Of a stretch of DNA of 9,321 nt, positions 1 through 8,461 are shown one piece after another (the stretch's first letter is position 1; every line of letters begins with the position of its first letter). This DNA is from Mycobacterium sp. (lineage in GTDB: Bacteria; Actinomycetota; Actinomycetes; Mycobacteriales; Mycobacteriaceae). The notes under the pieces are model-generated. The model saw only the letters and a list, made by a program, of their open reading frames with translations, was not told the origin of the DNA and did not search any database. Position numbers and translations under genes: made by a program. The stretch spans positions 1-9,321 of the forward strand of contig JAQTVU010000047.1 of the NCBI GenBank assembly GCA_028706695.1, written 5' to 3'.

Positions 1-2
1 GG

Positions 3-458
3 CCCGCTCGCCGGGCCGGAGTGATGCCCACCCGCGGCGTGGGGAAGGTGACGACGTTGCTGATGGTGCGGCTCCGGCTCGAGATCAGCATTCCAGGTTC
101 GACCACCATTGTCACCCAGGTCGCCGAGGAAGCCAGGTTCCTGTCGTTCACCGCGTCCGGTGACGAGCTGACGTGGTTACCTCAATCGGAGGTCGACGCA
201 CTGCTGCCGTTGACACCGTCGGGCAATGTGGACGACGCCCTGGCCCGAATGCAACTGGGTCGCGCGCTGGGACGCCTGCCCGCGCTCACCAAGCACCTGA
301 CCATTGCCGGCAAGGACGCGGCCAAGGAGTTGGTGTCCGAGCATCAGGCGGTGCGTAGCGCATCCAAGGCCGGGGGGCGCGCTCCCACCGTCGGGTTCCT
401 GCCGCCTGCCGACGTTCTCGGCGTCTACGTGTTCCTGCCGGAAGCGCACACTCGATGA
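3..458 (+). CDS. C-terminal tail of a helicase-like protein (partial)
   Basis: The frame is open from the left edge to the TGA at 456-458, giving about 151 residues. The internal GTG/ATG near 21-26 is probably not the start, because the frame continues upstream of it. No helicase motif lies inside the window. The call rests on the tail: a basic, helical stretch (residues roughly 90-130), then a closing segment LPPADVLGVYVFLP, which I recognise from memory as typical of the ends of large SNF2/DEAD-type helicases encoded beside Eco57I-like methylases (DISARM DrmD-like and related systems). The last codon and stop overlap the start of the methylase by ATGA (455-458), which indicates translational coupling and a shared operon. 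Such helicases would act on DNA with the methylase in phage defence. The family assignment is inference; it could be the tail of another protein paired with a methylase. Confidence 0.55.
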   Translation, partial: PARRAGVMPTRGVGKVTTLLMVRLRLEISIPGSTTIVTQVAEEARFLSFTASGDELTWLPQSEVDALLPLTPSGNVDDALARMQLGRALGRLPALTKHLTIAGKDAAKELVSEHQAVRSASKAGGRAPTVGFLPPADVLGVYVFLPEAHTR

Positions 459-2918
459 GCGCGCTCAACGTCTTCAAAGCCGTCCGCACTGCCGGCACCG
501 CGCTGCCCGCCGAAGCGATCCCGCGAGCCAACGAACTGCGGATGCCCGGCCAGAGCGCCGACGCCTACCAGTTACCACCGGGAATGGCGGTCAACGGCGC
601 CATCGCCCGCGCGTGGGAGGCCATGCTCGCCGCGCACCGCAGCTGGCGCACCGCCCTGGACCGGCTACCCGAGGGTGATGCCGCCACCAAACTCACCCGC
701 GATAAGTGGCTGCTGCCGCTGTTGTATGAACTCGGTTGGGGCCGGCCCGATGTCGTCAGCGGCGGCATGGCGGTGCCGCCGGGTCTGGGCGAGACGGAGG
801 CACCGCACTTCCCCATCTCGCATCGTGTGGCGTGGCCCGACGCTGCGAACGCCTCGGCGTGGGTGCCGCTACACCTGGTCGGCGCCGGGATCGACCTGGA
901 CGCTAAGACGCCGGGGGTGACCGCACGCGCCCCACAAGCGATGGTGCAGGACTACCTCAACCGGGAGGACCACACGCTGTGGGCGATCGTGTCCAACGGG
1001 CATTTGCTGCGGCTGTTGCGGGACGCGTCCAGCCTCACCCGGCAGTCCTTCGTCGAGTTCGACCTGGACACGATCTTCACAGATCAGCTCTACGCCGACT
1101 TCCGCATCCTGTTTCTGACCGTCCACGCCAGCCGGTTCGTTCCCCGCCTGGACGACAAGGCCGCCAAAGCCGTTGCCGACGGCGAGGATTTTGGTGAGGA
1201 CGCCAGTGAAGACGCCGGAGCCGAGCAGGCCGAATCCAAACTCGACAACTGCTGGCTGGAACGCTGGCGCACCTCAGCCATCGACGACGGGGCTCGCGCC
1301 CTGCTGAACCTGCAGCACGGTGTCGCTGCCGCCCTGCAGGAGTTGGGCACCGGATTCGTTTCGCACCCTGCCAACGTTGTGCTGCGGGAGATGCTAGCCG
1401 CCGACACCGACGCAGACCGCGACCTGCAACGCGCGCTGCTGCACATCGCTTACCGGCTGATCGTGCTATTCGTGGTCGAGGACCGCGACCCTGCTGCACC
1501 GCGCCGACGTCCCCGCGAGTGCCCGCACCCTGTATGCGGACTACTTCTCCACGGCGCGGTTGCGCCGGCTGGCGGCCGAACCTATCGGCAGCTGGCACAC
1601 CGACCTGTGGGAGGCCCACCAGATCGTCACCGACGCCCTCGCTGGCGACGGGCTGCCCGCGCTGGGGCTGAGTGGTCTTGGCGCCAGCTTGTTTTCGCGT
1701 GACGCGTTGAGCATCCTGGCCGGCGCCAAGCTGCCCAACCGGGCGCTGCTCGCCGCGATCCGAGCGCTCGCCCAGATCGACGACCCGGTCACCGGGCTGC
1801 CGCGCCCGGTCGACTACCGCAACCTCGACAGCGAGGAACTCGGCGGCATGTACGAAGGCCTGCTGGCCTACACGCCGCGCTACCACGCCGACGAGCGCGC
1901 GTTCACCCTCGACGTGTCCACCGGCAGTGAGCGCAAGAAGTCGGGCTCTTACTACACTCCCTCGGATTTGATCGCGTTGGCGCTCTCCGAGGCGCTGGAC
2001 CCGTTGATCGACGAAGCCGTCCGCACGCCGCAACCCGAGCAGGCGCTGCTGGATCTCACCGTGGTCGATCCAGCCTGCGGCAGCGGACATTTCGTTGTCG
2101 CCGCAGCCCGGCGGATTGCCGCCGCCCTGGCCATGGTGCGCACCGGGGAAACCGAGCCCACGCCCACCGCACTGCGGGCGGCGACCGCCGACGTCATCGA
2201 GCGCTGCGTCTACGGCGTGGACCTCAACGACCTCGCCCTCGAGATCACCAAGGTCGCGCTGTGGCTGGAGGCCTTCGACGCCGACCGGCCCTTCCCGTTC
2301 CTCGACGCGCACTTCCGCGTCGGCAACGCGTTGTTGGGCACCACCCCGGAGTTACTGCGCCACAACATTCCCGACGTGGCATTCGTGCCGCTCGGTGACG
2401 ACGACAAAGCGTGGACAAAGAAGCTTAAGGTCCGCAACAAGTCCGAGCGCCAAGCCGACCAGGACCAGCTGACGTTGAGCTTCGGGTCCGAAACCCTTAA
2501 CGTCGAGACCATCCAGTTCACCAAGGCGGCCCGCGAAGCCGACACGGGGACGGTCGCTTCTGTGGCCTCCCTGCGGGCCCGCGCCGACGCGTGGCGACGC
2601 ATCGAAGCCGATCCCGATCTGGTATCCGCCAAGCTGGTGGCCGACGCGTGGTGTGCGGCTTTCGTGCAACCCAAGACCGGGGCTACCACCTCCGGCCAGG
2701 GCATCACCCACGCCACGTTACGCGCGCTGTCCGAAACCCCGGAGTCGGTGCCCGACACCATAATCACCCAGATCAACACGCTGGCCCGCCAGTACCGTTT
2801 CTTCCACTGGCACTTGGAATTCCCGGGAATCTTCACCGTTCCCGACGACGGCAGCGCCGATGCCGGCACCGGCTGGACGGGCGGGTTCTCTTGTGTCGTC
2901 GGTAACCCTCCTTTCCGT
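455..2918 (+). pseudogene. Eco57I-type DNA N6-adenine methylase, frameshifted and truncated
   Basis: This is the N-terminal two thirds of a large DNA adenine methyltransferase of the kind found in class 1 DISARM (DrmMI) and single-chain restriction-modification enzymes. The ATG at 455 overlaps the upstream stop, with GGAAG at 440-444 as a weak ribosome site. An N-terminal part (455-1490) includes QDYLNREDHTLWAIVSNG, typical of these families. It is followed by the S-adenosylmethionine motif I (VVDPACGSGHF, 2061-2093), the helix-strand segment YGVDLNDLALEITK (from 2211), and the catalytic motif IV GNPPF (2901-2915). Reading starts in the 455 frame and must move at about 1488-1491 to the frame that ends at 3006-3008. 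After NPPF the sequence stops looking like a methylase and runs into about 30 Cys/Arg-rich residues. These proteins are commonly over 1,000 residues, so the target-recognition half is missing. The gene is very probably inactive. The methylase identity is secure; the DISARM assignment is not. Confidence 0.85.
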
Positions 2919-2930
2919 AAATTGTCGGTG
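2916..2930 (+). promoter_or_regulatory. possible -10 box at the left end of the element
   Basis: TAAATT at 2918-2923 fits the actinobacterial TANNNT -10 pattern and is the only A/T-rich patch near the junction. A start about 7 bases downstream would put the first recombinase GTG (2935) almost at the 5' end of its transcript. No good -35 is present: TTGTGT at 2891-2896 is 21 bases away, which is too far. Read-through from the methylase operon is an equally good explanation. Confidence 0.2.
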
Positions 2931-2934
2931 TGTT

Positions 2935-4449
2935 GTGGCAGCTTCTGTTGCTGTGGAACAACACGAGGCCCAGACCGGTTGGCGACTGTGTTACGCCGGG
3001 CGGCGTAGCAAAGCCAGCAACTCCCCGGGGCATCCCCTCCTGGCCGAGTTCGCCGATCTTGATGCCCGTGAGGATGCTCTGGGGATTCGGGCCGGCCGGC
3101 CGTTCCTCCTTGGCCCAGGTGGGAAGCCCGACGTCGAGGTGTTGGAGTTCTTCCGTTCGACCGCGTTCCGTGCGCTGGCACCCGACTCCCAGGACTCCTA
3201 CGCGCTGGATCTGCGGTTATTTCTGACCTTCCTCTCTACCCAGGGCGTGGATTGGCGAGCGGCCACGGAATCTGAACTGGAGGACTTCGAGCACTGGCGG
3301 CGTCGCGACGGAAGTAATCCTCGGCGGGTCACCTCGTCAAAGTTCTCCCGCGAGCTGGCCGCGATCGGGAAGTTCTACGGCTGGCAGCAGCGCCACGGCG
3401 CGGTGGCTTCCTCGCCGGTGGCGATGCGGGAGCGTGAGTTGCCGTCCGGGGACACCGCATCGGTGCCGGCGTTGCGCCCCAAGAGCGTACGGTCGGTACG
3501 CCTGAAGTGGCTAACACCGCGGGCTTACCGCCGCTGGCGTGATGTGGGTCTGTGCGGGTATCTAGCCGAGGGGACGCGAGATACCGGATGGCGGGGACGC
3601 AATGAGGGCCGGAATCTAGCGTTCGCGGAGACGTTGTGGACCAGCGGTCTGCGCCTTCGCGAAGGCGGCACGTTGCTTCTCGGTGAGCTTCCCCGGTTTG
3701 AGAAGGAGACCCGTTATGCCCGGGGCAGGGTGGGCAAGGCGGTAGCGAAGGGCCGCGGCCGAGACTTCTGGATCCACGGTCGATCGCTGAAAATGATTGA
3801 CAACTATGTGATCTCCGAACGCGACGCCGCTGTACGGCGGGCGCGCCGGGAGCACCGCTACGACGACCTCCCGGAGATGAACATCGTTGAGAAGGTCGAC
3901 CGCTCACGCCGGGTTCACTACCGGACACGTACCGGCGAGCGGAAAGTCGCTGCACTCGATGAACTGACGTGGATCGACCGTATGACGTTCTTCATAGACG
4001 GCCGGGACGGGGTGGAGCCGTGGATGGTGTGGCTCACCGAGGCCGGCATGCCGCTGCCGTATCGAACCTGGGAGGCGGTATTGTCCGACGCCAGTGACCG
4101 CTGCTCCGCTCTTGGAGTTGAGCTTTCGTGCCACCCGCACATGCTTCGCCACTCGTTCGCGTTGCGAATGCTGATGACCCTCATCTATGCCCACGATCGC
4201 CGCATGGGCATCACGGAGGCTGAACGCCGCGAGTTCCGCCTGATGTTCGGAGACCCCTGGGTGCTAGTTCAGACCCTGCTGGGCCACGCGAACCTGGAGA
4301 CCACCCGACAGTGGTACCTCGAGCCGGTATCCGGTCTGCAGGTCGAACTGTTCCTCAACGAAGACGACCTTGAGGAGTCCTCAGTTGAGGACCTGATCGT
4401 CCGCATAGCCCGGGCATCCTCCAAAGCCATTGATGCAGAGGAGTCTTGA
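2935..4449 (+). CDS. tyrosine recombinase, first of three (TnpA-like, catalytically intact)
   Basis: This is a site-specific recombinase that cuts and rejoins DNA through a covalent phosphotyrosine link. With the GTG at 2935 it has 504 residues; a GTG at 2953 (498 residues) is also possible, and neither has a clear ribosome site. The frame is also open upstream into methylase DNA, so a start before 2916 is not credible. An N-terminal SAM-like core-binding domain (about residues 70-150, including DSYALDLRLFLTFL) precedes the catalytic domain. The first arginine is in TSGLRLREG (R240), the HxxR box is HMLR (H402, R405), the second histidine is in LLGHANLETT (H451), and the nucleophile is in RQWYLEP (Y461). 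The spacing of these residues is canonical. The end is 2 bases before the next gene's preferred start, so the genes are coupled. It is probably the main strand-exchange enzyme of the element. Confidence 0.9.
   Translation: MAASVAVEQHEAQTGWRLCYAGRRSKASNSPGHPLLAEFADLDAREDALGIRAGRPFLLGPGGKPDVEVLEFFRSTAFRALAPDSQDSYALDLRLFLTFLSTQGVDWRAATESELEDFEHWRRRDGSNPRRVTSSKFSRELAAIGKFYGWQQRHGAVASSPVAMRERELPSGDTASVPALRPKSVRSVRLKWLTPRAYRRWRDVGLCGYLAEGTRDTGWRGRNEGRNLAFAETLWTSGLRLREGGTLLLGELPRFEKETRYARGRVGKAVAKGRGRDFWIHGRSLKMIDNYVISERDAAVRRARREHRYDDLPEMNIVEKVDRSRRVHYRTRTGERKVAALDELTWIDRMTFFIDGRDGVEPWMVWLTEAGMPLPYRTWEAVLSDASDRCSALGVELSCHPHMLRHSFALRMLMTLIYAHDRRMGITEAERREFRLMFGDPWVLVQTLLGHANLETTRQWYLEPVSGLQVELFLNEDDLEESSVEDLIVRIARASSKAIDAEES
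4438..4443 (+). promoter_or_regulatory. ribosome binding site deciding the start of the second recombinase
   Basis: GAGGAG lies inside the last codons of the first recombinase gene. It is only 2 bases from the TTG at 4446 but 8 bases from the GTG at 4452, so the GTG is the better start. Confidence 0.6.
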
Positions 4450-4451
4450 CG

Positions 4452-6275
4452 GTGCCGACCTCGAGAACAGCAGCAACGCTACCTGCGGGAAAGTACTCCC
4501 GCCCCGCGCGGACCGACGACACTCTGCGGGCCGTCAGCTTCACCGATGAAGATGGCGCCACCTGGAGTTTTGATTTCAGCGACCTCACCGCGGCATCCGG
4601 TTTGGTGGACGAACTCATCGCAGCGGTAGTGGCCGGATCTTCACCGGGCGGGCGATGGCGCACCCGCACGACCGTTGATGCGGTCACCGGCGCGGCACGG
4701 CATCTCGCCGCGTACCTCGAAGCTCATTTTCCGGACGTGGCCTCGATCGCTGATGTCTCCCCAGAGGTTTGGTGGGCCTGGCGGGCAGCGCGCCAGAAGC
4801 AGTCACGGTGGCCGGGGATGGTTAACCTCACCCGCGCGCTCCTTTCGGAGTCACCGAAGCTTCCCGAATTGACGCGACGTGCAATGCGAGCCAAGGCATC
4901 CAAGCCGCGCAAGCGTCTGCCAGAGAATGACGCCTACAGTGCAGCGGAGTTCAACCGAATCCGAACAGTGGCCAAGACACAAGTCAGGCAAGCGGCCTCC
5001 CGCATCGACGCGAATCTAGAAACACTGCACAGCTACAGGCAGTCGGGGGACTCGGCGGTCCGGATCATGAAGACGCACAGCGGTGTGGTGTGGACAGCCG
5101 GATCCACGCTGGACTACCTGTCCCGCACGGGGTCAATGCCGTCGCTCTATTTGGCTCGGTGTGCAGTAGCCAAAGGCGCTTTCGACCTTCGCGGCGTGAG
5201 CAATCCCGCCCAAGCACTGTTCCCCTCAATCCGCGAAATCTACTGTCTCATGGTTCTTCTCGTGTGCGAGCGCGGGTTCAACCTTTCTGTAATGGACAAC
5301 CTGACGATTCACTCCTTCGCCGCATCGGACCCCGTCGCCGAAGAACCCGTTCACACGGTCAATATCGACAAGCCCCGGCGGGGTCCTCAGCGCCACAGCG
5401 TCGAGATACTCGGCGGCGAGGCGGGCAAGCTGTGGGAGAAGGCGGTGGGGCTGACCCAGGCCTGCCGGGACACCCTCGACGTGCTCGGCTCGCCGAGCGA
5501 GAAACTCCTGATCGCCCATCGCAGTTTCAACTATTCCGAGACCGGGCCGTTCAGGACTGATTGGCTCTCCGGCGGAATCGGCGACCACACCATGGCGACG
5601 CTGGGCCTGCTGTCCGATGAAGGGCGGCCACTGCCCGTTTCGCTTCGCCGGCTGCGCCTGTCCGAACAAGTCCTCAACCAACGTGCCCGCCAGAACAGCG
5701 AGGCGGTCAGCGAGGACGTCTACCGCCACCGCGACAGCAGTGCTGCCGAAATCGCGGCCGATACGATCATCGAAGGCCAACAGGATGCGCTCGATCACGC
5801 CCAAGCCACCGTTTCGGTACGCGCCCTGACCACAGCCGAGGTCGCCGCGGCCAAACAGGACCCTGAACCGGTCGCGTCCAAGCTTGGGGTCTCCGTGGTC
5901 ACGTTGAACCTGATCCTCGCCGGCCAGCTCGATACCCCGACGTGTTCGTGCACCGACTTCCACGCCAGCCCGTTCGCCGACGCCGCCGGTGACCCCTGCC
6001 CAGCCTCATTTCTTGCCTGCCTGGCATGCCCCAACTCCGTTGTCACCCCTGCGCACCTGCCGCGACTGGTGGCCCTGCACGAGGCGCTGGACAACGTCGC
6101 CACCATCGTCCCGGAAAGTCGATGGCGGCTCAGCTACGCCGAGCATTACGCGCGGCTGACCACCGTTCTGCACACCAACGCGACCGCCGCGGAAATCGCC
6201 GCAGCCCGGCAATCAGCTACCGACACCGACCGAACCCTCATCGAGCGACTGCTGAACAGGAAGTTGGACGCATGA
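4452..6275 (+). CDS. degenerate tyrosine recombinase-like protein with Cys cluster (second of three)
   Basis: This 607-residue protein is encoded in the middle of the recombinase run. A strong ribosome site, GAGGAG at 4438-4443, lies 8 bases before the GTG at 4452 and supports that start over the TTG at 4446. The layout matches a tyrosine recombinase, but the active site is eroded. The region where the first arginine should lie reads CERGFNLSVMDNL, with Asn in the usual Arg place. The HxxR equivalent reads SLRRLRLSEQV and lacks the His. A Tyr remains in SEDVYRHRDSS. Near the C-terminus are C498, C500, C516, C523 and C526 (CSC, then CPASFLACLACPN), a likely zinc-binding cluster. By analogy with paired or trio recombinases it may bind the element ends or target without cutting DNA. 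Its stop overlaps the next start (ATGA at 6272-6275). The recombinase link rests partly on context. Confidence 0.75.
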   Translation: MPTSRTAATLPAGKYSRPARTDDTLRAVSFTDEDGATWSFDFSDLTAASGLVDELIAAVVAGSSPGGRWRTRTTVDAVTGAARHLAAYLEAHFPDVASIADVSPEVWWAWRAARQKQSRWPGMVNLTRALLSESPKLPELTRRAMRAKASKPRKRLPENDAYSAAEFNRIRTVAKTQVRQAASRIDANLETLHSYRQSGDSAVRIMKTHSGVVWTAGSTLDYLSRTGSMPSLYLARCAVAKGAFDLRGVSNPAQALFPSIREIYCLMVLLVCERGFNLSVMDNLTIHSFAASDPVAEEPVHTVNIDKPRRGPQRHSVEILGGEAGKLWEKAVGLTQACRDTLDVLGSPSEKLLIAHRSFNYSETGPFRTDWLSGGIGDHTMATLGLLSDEGRPLPVSLRRLRLSEQVLNQRARQNSEAVSEDVYRHRDSSAAEIAADTIIEGQQDALDHAQATVSVRALTTAEVAAAKQDPEPVASKLGVSVVTLNLILAGQLDTPTCSCTDFHASPFADAAGDPCPASFLACLACPNSVVTPAHLPRLVALHEALDNVATIVPESRWRLSYAEHYARLTTVLHTNATAAEIAAARQSATDTDRTLIERLLNRKLDA

Positions 6276-8461
6276 CCGAGACGGCATCCTCTGAACGGCT
6301 CGCACAGACGACAGTCAGCTCGGGTGTCGACGAACACGATCCGGTCGTCCGGCTTCGACCATCTACCAAGATCATCAAAGACCTTGATCGTGTCGTCCAG
6401 AAACAGCGCCGCAGCGTAGGTGTCTTCGGAGATTCCCGTTGGGATCTCATGCCGTTAGTGCACAAGACGACGCTGGCCGGCAGCACCCTCTCGATCGACT
6501 TCGATCCAATTCCCCCTGCGTACCGCGACACCGCCAAAAACCTGATTTGGTGCTACATCAATGTCGCAACTCCGGTCGCCGATCTTGACAGAACCGCGGC
6601 AGTCCGTAGTCAACTATCCCCAGCCTCAGTCGTTAATAGCGCCCGCGAACTGAGGTCATGGATGATCTGGCTCAACAAGCGAAACGTCATGCGGTTGAGC
6701 GACGTATCCGATGAGGACTTCGACGACTACTGCGACGAACTCGGCCGTGCAGGCCTTGACAGAGCAACAATCGCGTATCGGCTATTCGGTGTCACGAGGG
6801 CGTGGCTTTACGCCCCGTACCTGTCGCATGCAGACGGGCTGCCCCGGCCGACATGGGAGCGTGGGGAAGGCCGTTCCGAGGTGCTCGGACCGGCCAATTG
6901 GTCCAGTGAGAACAAGACACTGCCAATCCATCCTCAAACCATGTCCGCTCTGCTCATCTGGGCCCTGCGGTTCGTCGAGAACTTCAGCACCGACATCATC
7001 GCCGCGAAGGCGCTGAAATCCGAACCAAGAGTGGTCGACCCGGAATTGGCCGCGTTATCGCATTACGACCGGTTTTGGAGGTATTTCGACCAGCGACGTG
7101 GTACCTCCCGAACCGCACCCGGGGTGATGTTGACGCGGAAGAACGGAGTCCGCGGCTTCGCGCGAGCATTCATCGGATGGGAGCTAGGGATTGAGGCTGA
7201 CGAGATCAGTGAGCTCGGCCTAAGAGGCCGCCTTATCCGTGGACTAGCACCTACTGAAGAGCCAAACCTGCCACTTGATATCACCGGAACCGTTGACGGC
7301 CAGGTGAAGTGGATCGAGGCGATCAATTTCTACGACGTGGAAATGCTCTGCCGCCACCTTTCGACAGCGGCCTTCGTCGTCATCGCCTACCTCACAGGCA
7401 TGAGGGGCGAAGAATGCCGGGCCCTCGAACACGGTTGCTGCCAAACAACACTGAATGCGACGACCGGGCAAACTCACTACCAAATCACCGGAAAGACCTT
7501 CAAAAGCGCACTCGATAAGGAGGGCAACACGCACCCGGCCGGCGCAGACCGGGAAAACCCATGGCTCGCCATCGCCCCGGTCGCCAAGGCCATCACCATC
7601 ATGGAGACGTTGAACCCGAACTCCGCATTGCTATTTCCGACCGAGACCTTCAGCGTATTGAACACACGGATAGTCAATGAGGGCGCTGTTCATCCACCAG
7701 TGATCAGGCAGCGTCTTGCTGAGCTCATCCAATGGTGCAATCAGACATCTGCGCGGCTTGGCCGCCACCAGGAAATGATCCCGCCCGATCCTGAGGGCCT
7801 CGTCACCGTGCAGCGCTTTCGGCGAACCCTGGCCTGGTTCATCTACCGCAAGCCCGGTGGCCGCATCGCCCTGGGCGTCCAGTACGGGCATCTGCGCGGC
7901 CACACCACTGACGGCTACGGCTCCCGGGTCGCGAGCGGGCTGCGCGACGTCTTTCCTATGGAAGAAGCTCTTGCCCGAGCCGAGTACCTGGAGGACGCCT
8001 ACACCCACATGGAGGACGGTGAACAGGTCTCCGGCCCGGCGGCCGGCCGTTATCGCGAGGCGCTGAGCCTGTTCGGCCAGGAGTTCCGCGGCCGCTACAT
8101 GTCGGGCAAGCAAGCCGCCGCACTGCGGGCCAATCCGCGGCTGCGGATTTACGACAATTCCGCCCGGTTCGTCACCTGCTGCTACGACCAGTCCAAAGCC
8201 CTGTGCCACCCAGATCGCCTCGGCCCGTTGGGAACCGAGCAAACCCCGGACATCAACCACTGCCAACCCAGCTGCGGCAACATCGCCCGCACCGACCGCA
8301 ACATCGAGAAAGCCGCCGAAACCATCGCCCAGCACGAAACCGAAATGACCTCACCGCTGACGCCCGAACCGCTGCGGGTTCGGCTGGCCCAACGCGTCAC
8401 CGCACTGCAAACGATCATCGCGACCCACAACGAACGGACAAATGATGGCTCAAGCAACTGA
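6272..8461 (+). CDS. large tyrosine recombinase, third of three, with C-terminal Cys cluster
   Basis: The protein has 729 residues from the ATG at 6272, with AGGAA at 6258-6262 as ribosome site; the frame is open further upstream but there it overlaps the previous gene. An N-terminal region of about 340 residues includes a core-binding-type segment (SARELRSWMIWLNKRNV). The catalytic domain has the first Arg in LTGMRGEECR (R378), a probable catalytic Lys in ITGKTFK (K408 or K411), QRFRRTLAWF in place of HxxR (Q514 for His, R517 kept), a histidine in QYGHLRGH (H540), and the nucleophile in DGYGSR (Y549). His to Gln at the HxxR position is unusual but does not by itself prove inactivity. A C-terminal Cys/His cluster (C636, C637, C645, H663, C664, C668) probably binds zinc. 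It is followed by a helical tail. Its length and zinc tail recall Tn554 TnpB. It overlaps the next gene by 17-20 bases. Confidence 0.85.
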   Translation: MTETASSERLAQTTVSSGVDEHDPVVRLRPSTKIIKDLDRVVQKQRRSVGVFGDSRWDLMPLVHKTTLAGSTLSIDFDPIPPAYRDTAKNLIWCYINVATPVADLDRTAAVRSQLSPASVVNSARELRSWMIWLNKRNVMRLSDVSDEDFDDYCDELGRAGLDRATIAYRLFGVTRAWLYAPYLSHADGLPRPTWERGEGRSEVLGPANWSSENKTLPIHPQTMSALLIWALRFVENFSTDIIAAKALKSEPRVVDPELAALSHYDRFWRYFDQRRGTSRTAPGVMLTRKNGVRGFARAFIGWELGIEADEISELGLRGRLIRGLAPTEEPNLPLDITGTVDGQVKWIEAINFYDVEMLCRHLSTAAFVVIAYLTGMRGEECRALEHGCCQTTLNATTGQTHYQITGKTFKSALDKEGNTHPAGADRENPWLAIAPVAKAITIMETLNPNSALLFPTETFSVLNTRIVNEGAVHPPVIRQRLAELIQWCNQTSARLGRHQEMIPPDPEGLVTVQRFRRTLAWFIYRKPGGRIALGVQYGHLRGHTTDGYGSRVASGLRDVFPMEEALARAEYLEDAYTHMEDGEQVSGPAAGRYREALSLFGQEFRGRYMSGKQAAALRANPRLRIYDNSARFVTCCYDQSKALCHPDRLGPLGTEQTPDINHCQPSCGNIARTDRNIEKAAETIAQHETEMTSPLTPEPLRVRLAQRVTALQTIIATHNERTNDGSSN

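Noticed and set aside
1077..2312. Long open frame on the - strand (411 codons).
   Set aside because: It lies antisense to the clearly recognisable methylase, has low-complexity Arg/Gly-rich content, and is a usual by-product of GC-rich coding DNA.
3088..3106. GGCCGGCCGGCC palindrome.
   Set aside because: It encodes part of the first recombinase in a GC-rich codon context, with no partner site; it is best explained by composition.
2210..3181. Long open frame on the - strand crossing the element junction (323 codons).
   Set aside because: It spans two unrelated DNA pieces and has no recognisable domain; it is a shadow of the methylase and recombinase.
6026..6271. Upstream extension of the third recombinase frame.
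   Set aside because: It overlaps 246 bases of the second protein including its Cys cluster, while the ATG at 6272 has a ribosome site and ATGA coupling.
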